DNA of 12,238 nt, taken from contig JBBSGT010000035.1 of NCBI GenBank assembly GCA_038253825.1, positions 1-12,238 on the forward strand, read 5' to 3'. Within the stretch, counting starts at the first letter, position 1; each line of letters opens with the position of its first letter. Both the position numbers and the translations under genes were made by a program. Under the pieces are notes generated by a model. It ran no database searches. It saw only the letters and a program-made list of their open reading frames with translations, and was not told the DNA's origin. Shown here piece after piece: positions 5,067 to 11,821 of the stretch. Source of the DNA: JACDET01 sp038253825 (GTDB lineage Bacteria > Patescibacteriota > Microgenomatia > Levybacterales > UBA12049).

Positions 5067-5999
5067 CTAGAGCTTTAGATTTTCATTATACGCATCTTTA
5101 TACCGTTTTGCAAACTGTTTTAGAGAGAATGTTTGATCTTGCGAGCCAACATGTTCAACGGCAAATGATGAAGCAACTGCGCCCATTCTTCCTGAAATTT
5201 CATAATCAAAGCCAAGTACTCTTCCTGCAAGATAGCCGCCTCGCCACGCATCCCCAGCTCCCATAGTAGCACCGATTTTTGTAACTTTTACAGGAGGAAT
5301 TTTGTAACGCTTTTTTCGTATATCAATTGTTGCTCCTTTTTCACCCAAGGTGGTAATGATTATTTTAGATTTTTCAATAGTTGCAAAATCTCTGATCCGA
5401 TTATTGATAGAACGCATTTCATAATCATTGCCAATGATGGTCTCAGCATGCTTCAAACCAAATAATAAATCTGTATTTGAAATCTGAGTCAAAATAAATC
5501 CTGGATCAAACATGTAAGGTATTTCTCGTTCAACACTTTGTTTGATGAAGGAAAGCGATCCCTCTGCTCCTTGTGGGCCAACAAGCACATAATCAGTCTT
5601 TTTTGCGACTTTTTTAAGATCAAGTGTAGCGTTTTTTGCTGTTGCACCGTTATAAAATCCCCAAATTTGATTTTGCTTTTTGTCTGCCATGGCAAATCCG
5701 GTTGCTGTATAGTCATTGTCATCAATTGCTACATGGTTGGTTTTTATTCCTAATTCTTCAAAAGCTTGTTTGTATTCTCCGAAATCTTTGCCGGCATACG
5801 AAAAAAGGATATGAGGTGTTCTTAATAACCCCAACGTATAACTCACATTTCCTGCGGTACCACCTCTACGCTTGGCAAAATTATCAACAATAAAGGAAAC
5901 ATTGATATTATGTGTCTGCTCAGGAAGAATATGATCGGAAAAACTTCCCGGAAAACCCATTATGTAATCGTAGGCGAGACTACCAGTTATGATAAGCAT
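5067..5999 (-). CDS. PfkB-family kinase, probable adenosine/nucleoside kinase
   Basis: A ribokinase/PfkB-fold kinase of 310 residues. Motifs include the N-terminal GSLAYD near 6-11 and GGTAGN (46-51) at the substrate site. NDYE (191-194) corresponds to the Mg/ATP-associated N-x-x-E, and TLGEKG lies at 217-222. The GAGD anion hole with catalytic Asp250 sits in ATMGAGDAWRGGYLAG; the first Asp of the usual DTTGAGD is not conserved. PfkB members use varied sugars and nucleosides and the sequence alone does not fix the substrate. However, the gene directly precedes S-adenosylhomocysteine hydrolase, whose product is adenosine, making adenosine kinase (ATP + adenosine to AMP) the best guess; ribokinase or fructokinase remain possible. 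The frame extends 15 codons upstream to 6044 and mimics a signal peptide, but that region is the gene's own promoter. The ATG at 5999 begins as family members do. Confidence 0.85.
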   Translation of the reverse strand: MLIITGSLAYDYIMGFPGSFSDHILPEQTHNINVSFIVDNFAKRRGGTAGNVSYTLGLLRTPHILFSYAGKDFGEYKQAFEELGIKTNHVAIDDNDYTATGFAMADKKQNQIWGFYNGATAKNATLDLKKVAKKTDYVLVGPQGAEGSLSFIKQSVEREIPYMFDPGFILTQISNTDLLFGLKHAETIIGNDYEMRSINNRIRDFATIEKSKIIITTLGEKGATIDIRKKRYKIPPVKVTKIGATMGAGDAWRGGYLAGRVLGFDYEISGRMGAVASSFAVEHVGSQDQTFSLKQFAKRYKDAYNENLKL

Positions 6000-6015
6000 A
6001 AGTAAAGATGAAATG

Positions 6016-6044
6016 ATTATAAAACAATGATAAGTCTGTGGCAA
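6016..6044 (-). promoter_or_regulatory. Promoter of the kinase-ahcY operon
   Basis: On the minus strand, TTGCCA (6044-6039), a 17-nt spacer and TATAAT (6021-6016) make a strong promoter. The -10 box is 16 nt before the ATG at 5999, giving a leader of about 10 nt with no Shine-Dalgarno sequence. Confidence 0.7.
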
Positions 6045-6046
6045 GA

Positions 6047-6076
6047 TTGATCTTTATAGGTAGGAAGATATACAAT
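6047..6076 (+). promoter_or_regulatory. Promoter of the DUF1361 gene
   Basis: TTGATC (6047-6052), an 18-nt spacer and TACAAT (6071-6076), with 6 nt to the ATG at 6083. Its -35 box is only 2 nt from the -35 box of the divergent kinase promoter, so the two promoters are back to back. Confidence 0.6.
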
Positions 6077-6082
6077 ACCACT

Positions 6083-6691
6083 ATGCCCATTATTCTATAT
6101 AATAACTCCTGGATGAGTTTTAATATCATGCTCGCTTTTCTCGCTGTATTGCTTGGTTATTTCTTTATCCGTGCCACAAGTCCAATGTTAAAAGTTATAT
6201 TCGGGATCTCATGGTTACTTTTTCTTCCGAATACTATTTATTTATTCACAGACCTTCAGCATTTATTCATGCAATGGGGAAAAGTACAGCCAGTGTATGT
6301 CATTATTCTTCTGGTGCAATACACCGTTCTACAAATTATAGGCGTTGTTACTTTTATCCTCGCATTCCATCCGTTTGAGAAGATTATTAATTATTTCTCT
6401 GTTTTAAAAAAGAAAAAAATAAAAGTAATTATGGCTTTTAACTTTCTAATTGCCTTTGGGATGGTGTTGGGTCGTGCTGAACGCATTAATTCCTGGGAAG
6501 TTATTACAAAACCCGGAAGCGTTTTGCTATCTGCTTTCCATGTCTTAACCTCTGTCCATCTGCTTAGTTTGACATTTCTTTTTGGAATTGTCTGTAACAT
6601 AATTTATTTTCTCTTTCGTGATCCAGTTATGCACGCCTCGCGAAAGAATTATAAGAAACTCATGGGCGAACTGGGAAAGCTTTTGGATTGA
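6083..6691 (+). CDS. DUF1361 multispanning membrane protein
   Basis: A 202-residue integral membrane protein of the DUF1361 family, whose function is not established. Family marks are WLLFLPNTIYLFTDLQHL (residues about 43-60, the conserved F-L-P-N then T-D-x-x-H) and GRAERINSWE near 131-140, between transmembrane helices. I count about six hydrophobic segments, with a Lys-rich cytoplasmic loop (LKKKKIKV) in the middle and a basic C-terminus. The frame is open to 6038, but the extra 15 codons cover the promoter. The ATG at 6083 is 6 nt after the -10 box. The last codons overlap the -35 box of the next gene. Confidence 0.85.
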   Translation: MPIILYNNSWMSFNIMLAFLAVLLGYFFIRATSPMLKVIFGISWLLFLPNTIYLFTDLQHLFMQWGKVQPVYVIILLVQYTVLQIIGVVTFILAFHPFEKIINYFSVLKKKKIKVIMAFNFLIAFGMVLGRAERINSWEVITKPGSVLLSAFHVLTSVHLLSLTFLFGIVCNIIYFLFRDPVMHASRKNYKKLMGELGKLLD

Positions 6692-6716
6692 CAAACGGCA
6701 CATTTTGATTTTTAAT
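6688..6716 (+). promoter_or_regulatory. Promoter of the LytR_C-domain gene
   Basis: A perfect TTGACA (6688-6693) overlaps the TGA stop of the DUF1361 gene. A 17-nt spacer leads to TTTAAT (6711-6716). The expected start near 6723 gives a leader of about 15 nt before the ATG at 6738, with no Shine-Dalgarno sequence. Confidence 0.55.
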
Positions 6717-6737
6717 TGAATAAGACCTATTTTAAAT

Positions 6738-7763
6738 ATGCAAACAAGAAAGCGCGCAAAATCAATAACATTTGGTAAAAAGAAAGCAGAAGAGGAAAAG
6801 GATGAAGAAGTTCTCTCTGCAGCTCCTCCAGTGGTCGAGGCCCCCAAACCAATTGTCCAACCATCAGAGACTACCGTTGAGAAAGCAGAGACGGTAGAAA
6901 GACGTACAGTTGCAGAGAAACCAGCAGTGAGTGAGCTTTCAAATACACTTCCAAAATCTGAAGAGGAAGATGATAAACCTGAAACCCCACTAGTGCAAGA
7001 AGTGGCAACCCCTGCTACGGAATTTATAACCGATGATAAGCCATCTGAAGCCCCAGAAAAGGGGAAACCAGATGTCTCAGAACCTGAGCCAAGTGTGGAA
7101 AGTCCAGAACCTCAATTGGAAGCAACACTTTCTCCTGAGCAACCAGCCCCTACGGCAACAAGCGAAGAACTTTCTCCGACATCTGGAAGTGCATTTACTA
7201 TTCAGAACGATGAGAAAGAGCATGCGCCTGAGGTTGTCGGTGATGGTAAAAAGCGATTTGGGATCTACTTCTTTTTAGTAGCATTTCTTGCTTTCATTCT
7301 GGGCCTTGGTGCTATGGCAGCTGTATCGTACGGTTGGATAAATATTCCAATGCTGAAAGTACCATCGAATATTAAGGATATCAAAGTCCCCGCCATACCT
7401 GGTCTCAAAGCAACTCCAACTACTGTTCCTACCATCGTTCCTACGGCGGTCCCCACGGCAAAACCTGTCGATCTTTCAGCTTTTACAATAACTGTCTTAA
7501 ACGGAAGTGGCATTGTGGGCAAAGCGTCTGAAGTAAAAACGTCATTGACTACTGCAGGGTTTAAAGTCGCATCCACGGGTAATGCTGACAAAAATACCTA
7601 CACCAAAACAGAAATTGCAGCAAAGAAAAGTGTCAATAAAGATTATTTGACTAAATTGGAAGACGAGCTAAAGAAATCATATGATGTCGATACTGTCTCT
7701 ACCGCACCTGAAAGTGACACATCAGATGTAACTGTCACCATAGGGCAATCTAAAGCAAAATAA
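6738..7763 (+). CDS. Single-pass membrane protein with extracytoplasmic LytR_C domain
   Basis: A 341-residue protein in three parts. Residues 1-170 are acidic, rich in Glu/Pro/Ser/Thr and almost certainly disordered, after a short basic start (TRKRAKSITFGKKK). A single transmembrane helix lies at about 175-198 (YFFLVAFLAFILGLGAMAAV). A Pro/Thr linker with PTxVPT-like repeats (about 225-245) leads to a LytR_C domain at about 247-341, beginning FTITVLNGSGIVGKA; the V-L-N-G-S/N-G motif is diagnostic. LytR_C domains occur at the end of LytR-CpsA-Psr cell-wall ligases and as stand-alone envelope proteins; here the catalytic LCP domain is absent. Basic residues on both sides make N-in topology likely but not certain. 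The role is probably structural or cell-wall binding (inference). Confidence 0.8.
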   Translation: MQTRKRAKSITFGKKKAEEEKDEEVLSAAPPVVEAPKPIVQPSETTVEKAETVERRTVAEKPAVSELSNTLPKSEEEDDKPETPLVQEVATPATEFITDDKPSEAPEKGKPDVSEPEPSVESPEPQLEATLSPEQPAPTATSEELSPTSGSAFTIQNDEKEHAPEVVGDGKKRFGIYFFLVAFLAFILGLGAMAAVSYGWINIPMLKVPSNIKDIKVPAIPGLKATPTTVPTIVPTAVPTAKPVDLSAFTITVLNGSGIVGKASEVKTSLTTAGFKVASTGNADKNTYTKTEIAAKKSVNKDYLTKLEDELKKSYDVDTVSTAPESDTSDVTVTIGQSKAK

Positions 7764-7825
7764 TTCTGTTTGTCTCCAGATGTTTTTTGAACCTCTCACT
7801 ATTCGCGCTTGGCACAATTTTATAG

Positions 7826-7831
7826 TAAAAT
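7826..7831 (+). promoter_or_regulatory. Probable -10 box of the dus gene
   Basis: TAAAAT lies 8 nt before the ATG at 7840. A TTGGCA at 7809-7814 is too close (11 nt) to be its -35 partner, so the promoter is uncertain. The spacing fits the pattern at the other genes. Confidence 0.4.
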
Positions 7832-7839
7832 AGCATATT

Positions 7840-8796
7840 ATGAAATTTTCCTGGCATGATTTGCCAAAACCATTTACGGCTCTTGCGCCACTTGACGGAG
7901 TGACGGATGTCGTATTTCGTCAAATTATTACTGAAATTGGCAAACCTGACGTGCTCTTTACAGAATTTACTCCTGTTGACGGATTTGTCTCGTCAGGCAA
8001 AGAGAGAGTCGAACAAAACTTTAAATTTACATCAGAACAACAACCGGTTATTGCACAAATTTGGGGGATAAAACCTGAGAACTTTTATACCACTGCCAAA
8101 GCAGTGAAAGAAATGGGATTTGCTGGTGTGGATATAAATATGGGCTGCCCGGTTCAGGTAATAATCAAAGGAGGAGCATGTTCAGCACTGATCAAAAATC
8201 CGAGTCTTGCTGCCGAAATTATTCAAGCGACCAAAGAAGGAGCAGATGGTTTACCGGTCAGTATCAAAACGCGAATCGGGTTTGGAAATGAACAAATTGA
8301 TGAATGGATAGGATTTCTTCTTGCACAAAATCTGTCGGCGTTGACCGTTCATTTGCGCACAGTCAAAGAACTTTCCAAAGTATCCGCACACTGGGAGTAT
8401 ATGCCCAGGATTACAGCTCTGCGTGATGAGATTGCGCCTGAAACTATTTTATCCGGCAATGGTGACATTATTACGCATGAGGAAATTAATGAGAAGTATG
8501 AGCTATATCACTGTGATGGATTTATGGTCGGGCGAGGTATTTTTGCCAATCCATGGATGTTCAGTCGTGAAGAGAGTATGAAGGAACGAAGTGTGGCAGA
8601 ACGAGTAGGTCTTTATAAGAAGCATATTCAATTGTATTCTCAAACATGGGGGGAGGACAAACATTTTGCTAATCTCAAAAAGTTTGGCAAAACTTATATC
8701 AGTAATTTCCCTGATGCTTCAAATCTCAGAGAAAAACTTATGGAAGCAAAAAATATTCAGGATTTACTGGATACACTCAACACCTATAAAATTTAG
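7840..8796 (+). CDS. dus: tRNA-dihydrouridine synthase
   Basis: An FMN- and NADPH-dependent enzyme that reduces uridine in the tRNA D-loop to dihydrouridine; cytosolic. The 318 residues form a Dus TIM barrel plus a C-terminal helical tRNA-binding part. Seen in order: the flavin-site start ALAPLDGVTD (14-23), QIWG (73-76), and DINMGCP with catalytic Cys103. IKGGACSAL (109-117) follows, then KTRIG (143-147), HLRT (171-174), SGNGDI (205-210) and MVGRGIFANPW (229-239). Differences from the common pattern are HLRT where HGRT is usual and GGAC where GGAG is usual. Which tRNA position it modifies (DusA, B or C type) cannot be assigned. It lies 76 nt after the LytR_C gene with its own likely -10 box. 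Confidence 0.93.
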   Translation: MKFSWHDLPKPFTALAPLDGVTDVVFRQIITEIGKPDVLFTEFTPVDGFVSSGKERVEQNFKFTSEQQPVIAQIWGIKPENFYTTAKAVKEMGFAGVDINMGCPVQVIIKGGACSALIKNPSLAAEIIQATKEGADGLPVSIKTRIGFGNEQIDEWIGFLLAQNLSALTVHLRTVKELSKVSAHWEYMPRITALRDEIAPETILSGNGDIITHEEINEKYELYHCDGFMVGRGIFANPWMFSREESMKERSVAERVGLYKKHIQLYSQTWGEDKHFANLKKFGKTYISNFPDASNLREKLMEAKNIQDLLDTLNTYKI

Positions 8797-8844
8797 TTCT
8801 TTCATTTTACTTACACATTTTTAACTCTCTTCTTGAGTTTTGCT

Positions 8845-8852
8845 TGTATGAT
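8845..8852 (+). promoter_or_regulatory. Probable -10 box of the LapA-domain gene
   Basis: TATGAT (8847-8852), preceded directly by TG, lies 6 nt before the ATG at 8859. A TTGAGT at 8833-8838 is too close (8 nt) to be a -35 partner. Confidence 0.4.
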
Positions 8853-8858
8853 GAATTA

Positions 8859-9287
8859 ATGTTAAGTTTAATTATTGTTTTTCTCTTTGCTTTAGGCGTT
8901 GCATATTTTGCTATTCAGAATGCGTTTGCAGTATCCGTAGTTCTAGCAGGGACAGTCTTTCATAATATTCCTCTTTATTTCCTTATCATAGCTTCTGTTC
9001 TATTGGGTATTGTTCTTGCCTCGCTTATTGGAAGTATTGATAATTTATCCGCCTATATGAAATTGCGTGGGAAGGAGAATCAAATTCATGATAATCAGCG
9101 AGTCATTGATGATTTGCAGCAAAAAGTTCGAGATCTTGAAGTTGAGAATGCGCGATTGAAATCAGGTCATCCAGGCACTGAGGTACGCGATGCACATCCT
9201 CATATCGCAATGACAGAACCCAAAGAGGAGACTCATACACGACCGACATTTATGGGCGGTTTGCTTCACCCACACGCAAAAGCTTAG
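8859..9287 (+). CDS. LapA-domain (DUF1049) membrane protein
   Basis: A 142-residue protein with two hydrophobic helices (about 1-20 and 40-62) joined by the short extracytoplasmic segment FAIQNAFAVSVVLAGTVFHN. That segment carries the family's characteristic F-x-x-Q-N. A cytoplasmic coiled coil follows (about 73-103, NQRVIDDLQQKVRDLEVENARL), then a His/Pro-rich tail. LapA_dom proteins are named from an E. coli lipopolysaccharide-assembly factor, but the domain is also found in bacteria without LPS, where its role is unknown. The start at 8859 rather than the TTG at 8844 is chosen because the family begins at once with the first helix and a -10 box lies 6 nt upstream. It converges on dinB. Confidence 0.8.
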   Translation: MLSLIIVFLFALGVAYFAIQNAFAVSVVLAGTVFHNIPLYFLIIASVLLGIVLASLIGSIDNLSAYMKLRGKENQIHDNQRVIDDLQQKVRDLEVENARLKSGHPGTEVRDAHPHIAMTEPKEETHTRPTFMGGLLHPHAKA

Positions 9288-9290
9288 TTT

Positions 9291-9307
9291 GATTTTTCCA
9301 AAAAATC
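9291..9307. terminator. Possible weak AT-rich hairpin between convergent genes
   Basis: GATTTTT, a 3-nt loop CCA, and AAAAATC form a perfect 7-bp stem 3 nt after the LapA-domain stop and just before the dinB stop. It is AT-only apart from one G-C pair, so termination would be inefficient. It could serve both strands. Confidence 0.3.
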
Positions 9308-9308
9308 T

Positions 9309-9788
9309 TTATTGCTTCCATGTCTTGAGAACTTGCCGCATGATAGTGAATTCGCCAATATGGTAGGCATTATGGTCGACGATAACCATAATTTCGCGTA
9401 TTATGGTTTGTCCGGTACCGTGAGGAATTTTGATATAGAGGTCATTATTTCCATCTTCCACGAGCGTTTGTAATTTTTTTTGATCTTCATGAAAAAGTGA
9501 AATAGTTTTATCCCAATCTGTTTTGGTTGCTTCTTGATCCTTTTCAGGCCAGTAATCTTTGGGCCATTCTCTCTCTTTATAATTTGGGTTTTCGATAAAT
9601 TCAAGAATGTCATTCTGAGTTCTACGAATATGTTCGAGTAAATGCCAAAAGGTGTAGTCTCCATTGGAAAATTTCATATTCATTTTCTCTTCAGGGAAAT
9701 CTTTCACTGCATACGCAAAACTCATATGCGCATGACCTTTTGTCAATTGAAAAACGAGTTCGTCACGAAGTGCTTTATCTTTATTCAT
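9309..9788 (-). CDS. DinB-superfamily protein
   Basis: A 159-residue four-helix-bundle protein of the DinB/YfiT-like superfamily, cytosolic metal-binding proteins that include thiol S-transferases and many members of unknown function. A likely metal triad is visible: a His in FWHLLEHIRR (His53, possibly His49) and His139 and His143 in DHNAYHIGEF near the C-terminus. A long helix and loop with PEKDQEATKTDWDKT lie between. The length is typical of the family. The start at 9788 is supported by an extended -10 box 6 nt upstream. The gene diverges from the ABC transporter, sharing a 50-nt promoter region. The substrate cannot be predicted. Confidence 0.8.
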   Translation of the reverse strand: MNKDKALRDELVFQLTKGHAHMSFAYAVKDFPEEKMNMKFSNGDYTFWHLLEHIRRTQNDILEFIENPNYKEREWPKDYWPEKDQEATKTDWDKTISLFHEDQKKLQTLVEDGNNDLYIKIPHGTGQTIIREIMVIVDHNAYHIGEFTIMRQVLKTWKQ

Positions 9789-9794
9789 GAAAAT

Positions 9795-9803
9795 AGTATA
9801 GCA
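9795..9803 (-). promoter_or_regulatory. Extended -10 promoter of dinB
   Basis: On the minus strand the sequence reads TGCTATACT (9803-9795), with 6 nt to the ATG at 9788. It lies within a 5-bp inverted repeat ATAGT (9793-9797) / ACTAT (9803-9807), which could be an operator. The extended -10 is the same nonamer as that of the DUF1653 gene. Confidence 0.55.
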
Positions 9804-9824
9804 CTATTTGCAAGTAAAATGGTG

Positions 9825-9830
9825 TAGAAT
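9825..9830 (+). promoter_or_regulatory. Probable -10 box of the ABC transporter gene
   Basis: TAGAAT lies 8 nt before the ATG at 9839. No convincing -35 box is present at the right distance. The in-frame GTG at 9833 would be only 2 nt from this box, which favours the ATG. Confidence 0.4.
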
Positions 9831-9838
9831 AGGTGGGT

Positions 9839-11608
9839 ATGAAAAATTTGCTTGAGATTATTCGCATCTCCAGACCCTTACATAAACTTGTGGTGATTAT
9901 CGCCTCGCTGATTTTATTGTCAGCAATACTGGCGCTTGTTGCACCGGTTCTTTCCAAATTTATTGTGGACCAAATCGTCGCCAAAGTTTCAGGAAAAGGT
10001 GGAGATGTGACACGACTGATTGAACTTATTGTTATTGCCTTCGGAATGAATTTATTGGGACTCACTGCTGATACTATATCTGAACGTATCGGAGATCACT
10101 TTGCAGGCAGACTCAGACAATTTCTGACAGAGAAGTTTTATGACAAAGTACTACGCCTCCCGCAAACCTATTATGACACAGAAGTCTCAGGAAAAATTGT
10201 CAATCAACTAAGCCGAGGTATTGTCTCTACACAGGGATTTTTAAATAGTCTTACGAACTTTATCCTGCCGACTTTTGTCCAAAGTATTTTTACTATTGTT
10301 ATTCTGGCGTATTACAATATTCCGATTGCCTTATTTACCTTTATTCTTTTTCCGATTTATCTGACCCTTTCTTACTACTCTACGGTCAAGTGGGGTAAAG
10401 AAGAAGTGAAAAAAAATGCAATTGATGATCGGACTCGCGGGCGCATGCAGGAAGTAATTACGAACATGCGTTTAGTCAAAAGCTTTACCAGCGAAAAACA
10501 TGAATACGATACAGTTTCAGATGGGTTGACGGACATAAATAAGATTTATGCCAAACAGAGCCAAACATTTCATATCTTCGATTTTTTTCGCGGTCTATCG
10601 CTTAATATTATTCTCTTTGCTATCAATATCATTGTCTTTTATCAAACATTTAACAGCAAACTTACTATCGGTGAGATGGTATTGATTTTGCAGCTTGTTA
10701 ACCAAGCTCGAGTACCGCTTTTCGCGATGTCATTTATCTTGACACAACTCCAGATGGCAGAAGCCGGATCGAAAGAATATCTGGAAATTTTGGCATTACC
10801 ATCGACCGAAGATTACACCAAAAAAACAAAGAGAGAACTTGTCAAAAATCCAACCATCAAGTTTGATAATGTCACATTTAGCTATAACGATTCAGAGGAA
10901 GTATTGCGCAATGTCTCATTTACCATTGAGAAAAATCAAGCAGTTGCGCTCGTTGGGCATAGTGGTGCCGGGAAGTCAACAATTATTAATTTAATTTTGA
11001 AATTCTATGAACCGACAGGAGGGAAAATTCTTTTAAAGGATATGGATTATAAAGAATTGGATCATACGTCTGTGCGCAACAATATCTCTTTGGTATTCCA
11101 AGAAAATGAATTATTCTCGACAACAATTAAAGAAAATGTAGCATATGGTAAAGCTGATGTGCGTGATGAAGAGGTCATCAGAGCCTTAAAATTGGCAAAT
11201 GCCTATGATTTTGTGATGAAGTTGCCAAAAGGGATTGAAAATGAAGTGGGAGAGCGAGGCGTCCGCTTGTCCGGCGGCCAAAAGCAACGCATACAGATTG
11301 CTCGGGCAATTCTTAAGAATGCATCCATTCTTATTCTTGATGAAGCAACTTCATCACTTGATGCGAAATCAGAAAAAGAAGTGCAAGACGCGCTGGAGCA
11401 TTTGATGAAAGACAAACTTGTCCTCATCATTGCACACAGATTCTCAACCATTCAGAATGTAAACAAAATTTTGGTTATCAATGATGGAAAAATTGAAGAA
11501 AGCGGGACACCTCATGATCTCGCAAACAAGAAGGGAATTTACTCAGAACTGTTGAACTATCAGATTGAAGGAAATAAGAAGTTGTTGGAGAAATTTGATA
11601 TTTATTAG
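9839..11608 (+). CDS. Exporter-type ABC transporter, fused membrane and ATPase domains
   Basis: A 589-residue half-transporter expected to work as a dimer (MsbA/LmrA-like ABCB type). The membrane domain with six helices spans about residues 15-310, and the ATP-binding domain about 340-575. In the latter are Walker A GHSGAGKS (373-380), Q-loop Gln421, signature LSGGQ (477-481), Walker B ILILDEAT (497-504), the D-loop SSLD, and the switch His533 in IIAHRFSTI. All catalytic residues are intact. The substrate (lipid, peptide or drug) cannot be read from the sequence. The usual partner half-transporter is not adjacent, so a homodimer is likely. The ATG at 9839 is preferred to the GTG at 9833 because of the -10 position. 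Confidence 0.93.
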   Translation: MKNLLEIIRISRPLHKLVVIIASLILLSAILALVAPVLSKFIVDQIVAKVSGKGGDVTRLIELIVIAFGMNLLGLTADTISERIGDHFAGRLRQFLTEKFYDKVLRLPQTYYDTEVSGKIVNQLSRGIVSTQGFLNSLTNFILPTFVQSIFTIVILAYYNIPIALFTFILFPIYLTLSYYSTVKWGKEEVKKNAIDDRTRGRMQEVITNMRLVKSFTSEKHEYDTVSDGLTDINKIYAKQSQTFHIFDFFRGLSLNIILFAINIIVFYQTFNSKLTIGEMVLILQLVNQARVPLFAMSFILTQLQMAEAGSKEYLEILALPSTEDYTKKTKRELVKNPTIKFDNVTFSYNDSEEVLRNVSFTIEKNQAVALVGHSGAGKSTIINLILKFYEPTGGKILLKDMDYKELDHTSVRNNISLVFQENELFSTTIKENVAYGKADVRDEEVIRALKLANAYDFVMKLPKGIENEVGERGVRLSGGQKQRIQIARAILKNASILILDEATSSLDAKSEKEVQDALEHLMKDKLVLIIAHRFSTIQNVNKILVINDGKIEESGTPHDLANKKGIYSELLNYQIEGNKKLLEKFDIY

Positions 11609-11632
11609 TATATATGTGTTACTGTTACTGAT

Positions 11633-11791
11633 TTATGAATGTATTGAAGACATATCCAGTGCTTGACGTCTTGCTTGTTTCTTCTCAAAATGCCTTTCAT
11701 ATTCATCAAACGTGACAATATAAGCAATCCTAGCTGCAAAGGGGCTAAAGGTGTTTGTCGCGGCTATAATTAATGCAGTTGTTCCATTCAT
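11633..11791 (-). CDS. Small hypothetical protein (52 aa)
   Basis: An ORF read on the minus strand from ATG at 11791 to TAA at 11633. It begins NGTTALIIAATNTFSPFAA, continues RIAYIVTFDEYERHFEKK and ends QARRQALDMSSIHS. The first half is fairly hydrophobic but interrupted by polar residues, and the second half is basic/acidic and helical. No family recognised. An extended -10-like TGCTATACA (11812-11804) lies 12 nt upstream, predicting a leader of about 6 nt without a Shine-Dalgarno sequence, close to the style of the other genes. It lies 30 nt after the HD-domain gene on the same strand and 24 nt from the converging ABC gene stop. Confidence 0.45.
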   Translation of the reverse strand: MNGTTALIIAATNTFSPFAARIAYIVTFDEYERHFEKKQARRQALDMSSIHS

Positions 11792-11803
11792 AGTACACGC
11801 ATC

Positions 11804-11812
11804 TGTATAGCA
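11804..11812 (-). promoter_or_regulatory. Possible extended -10 promoter of the 52-aa ORF
   Basis: The minus strand reads TGCTATACA (11812-11804), an extended -10-like element between the HD-domain gene and the small ORF, 12 nt before the ATG. No -35 box is clear. Confidence 0.35.
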
Positions 11813-11821
11813 CGTGATGCT

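Noticed and set aside
7265..7591. Minus-strand open frame opposite the LytR_C gene
   Set aside because: It mirrors the Pro/Thr/Val repeats of the sense gene; no promoter or known motif.
7764..7790. Possible terminator after the LytR_C gene
   Set aside because: Only a 4-bp stem (TCTG/CAGA) with an 8-nt loop before TGTTTTTT; too weak to call.
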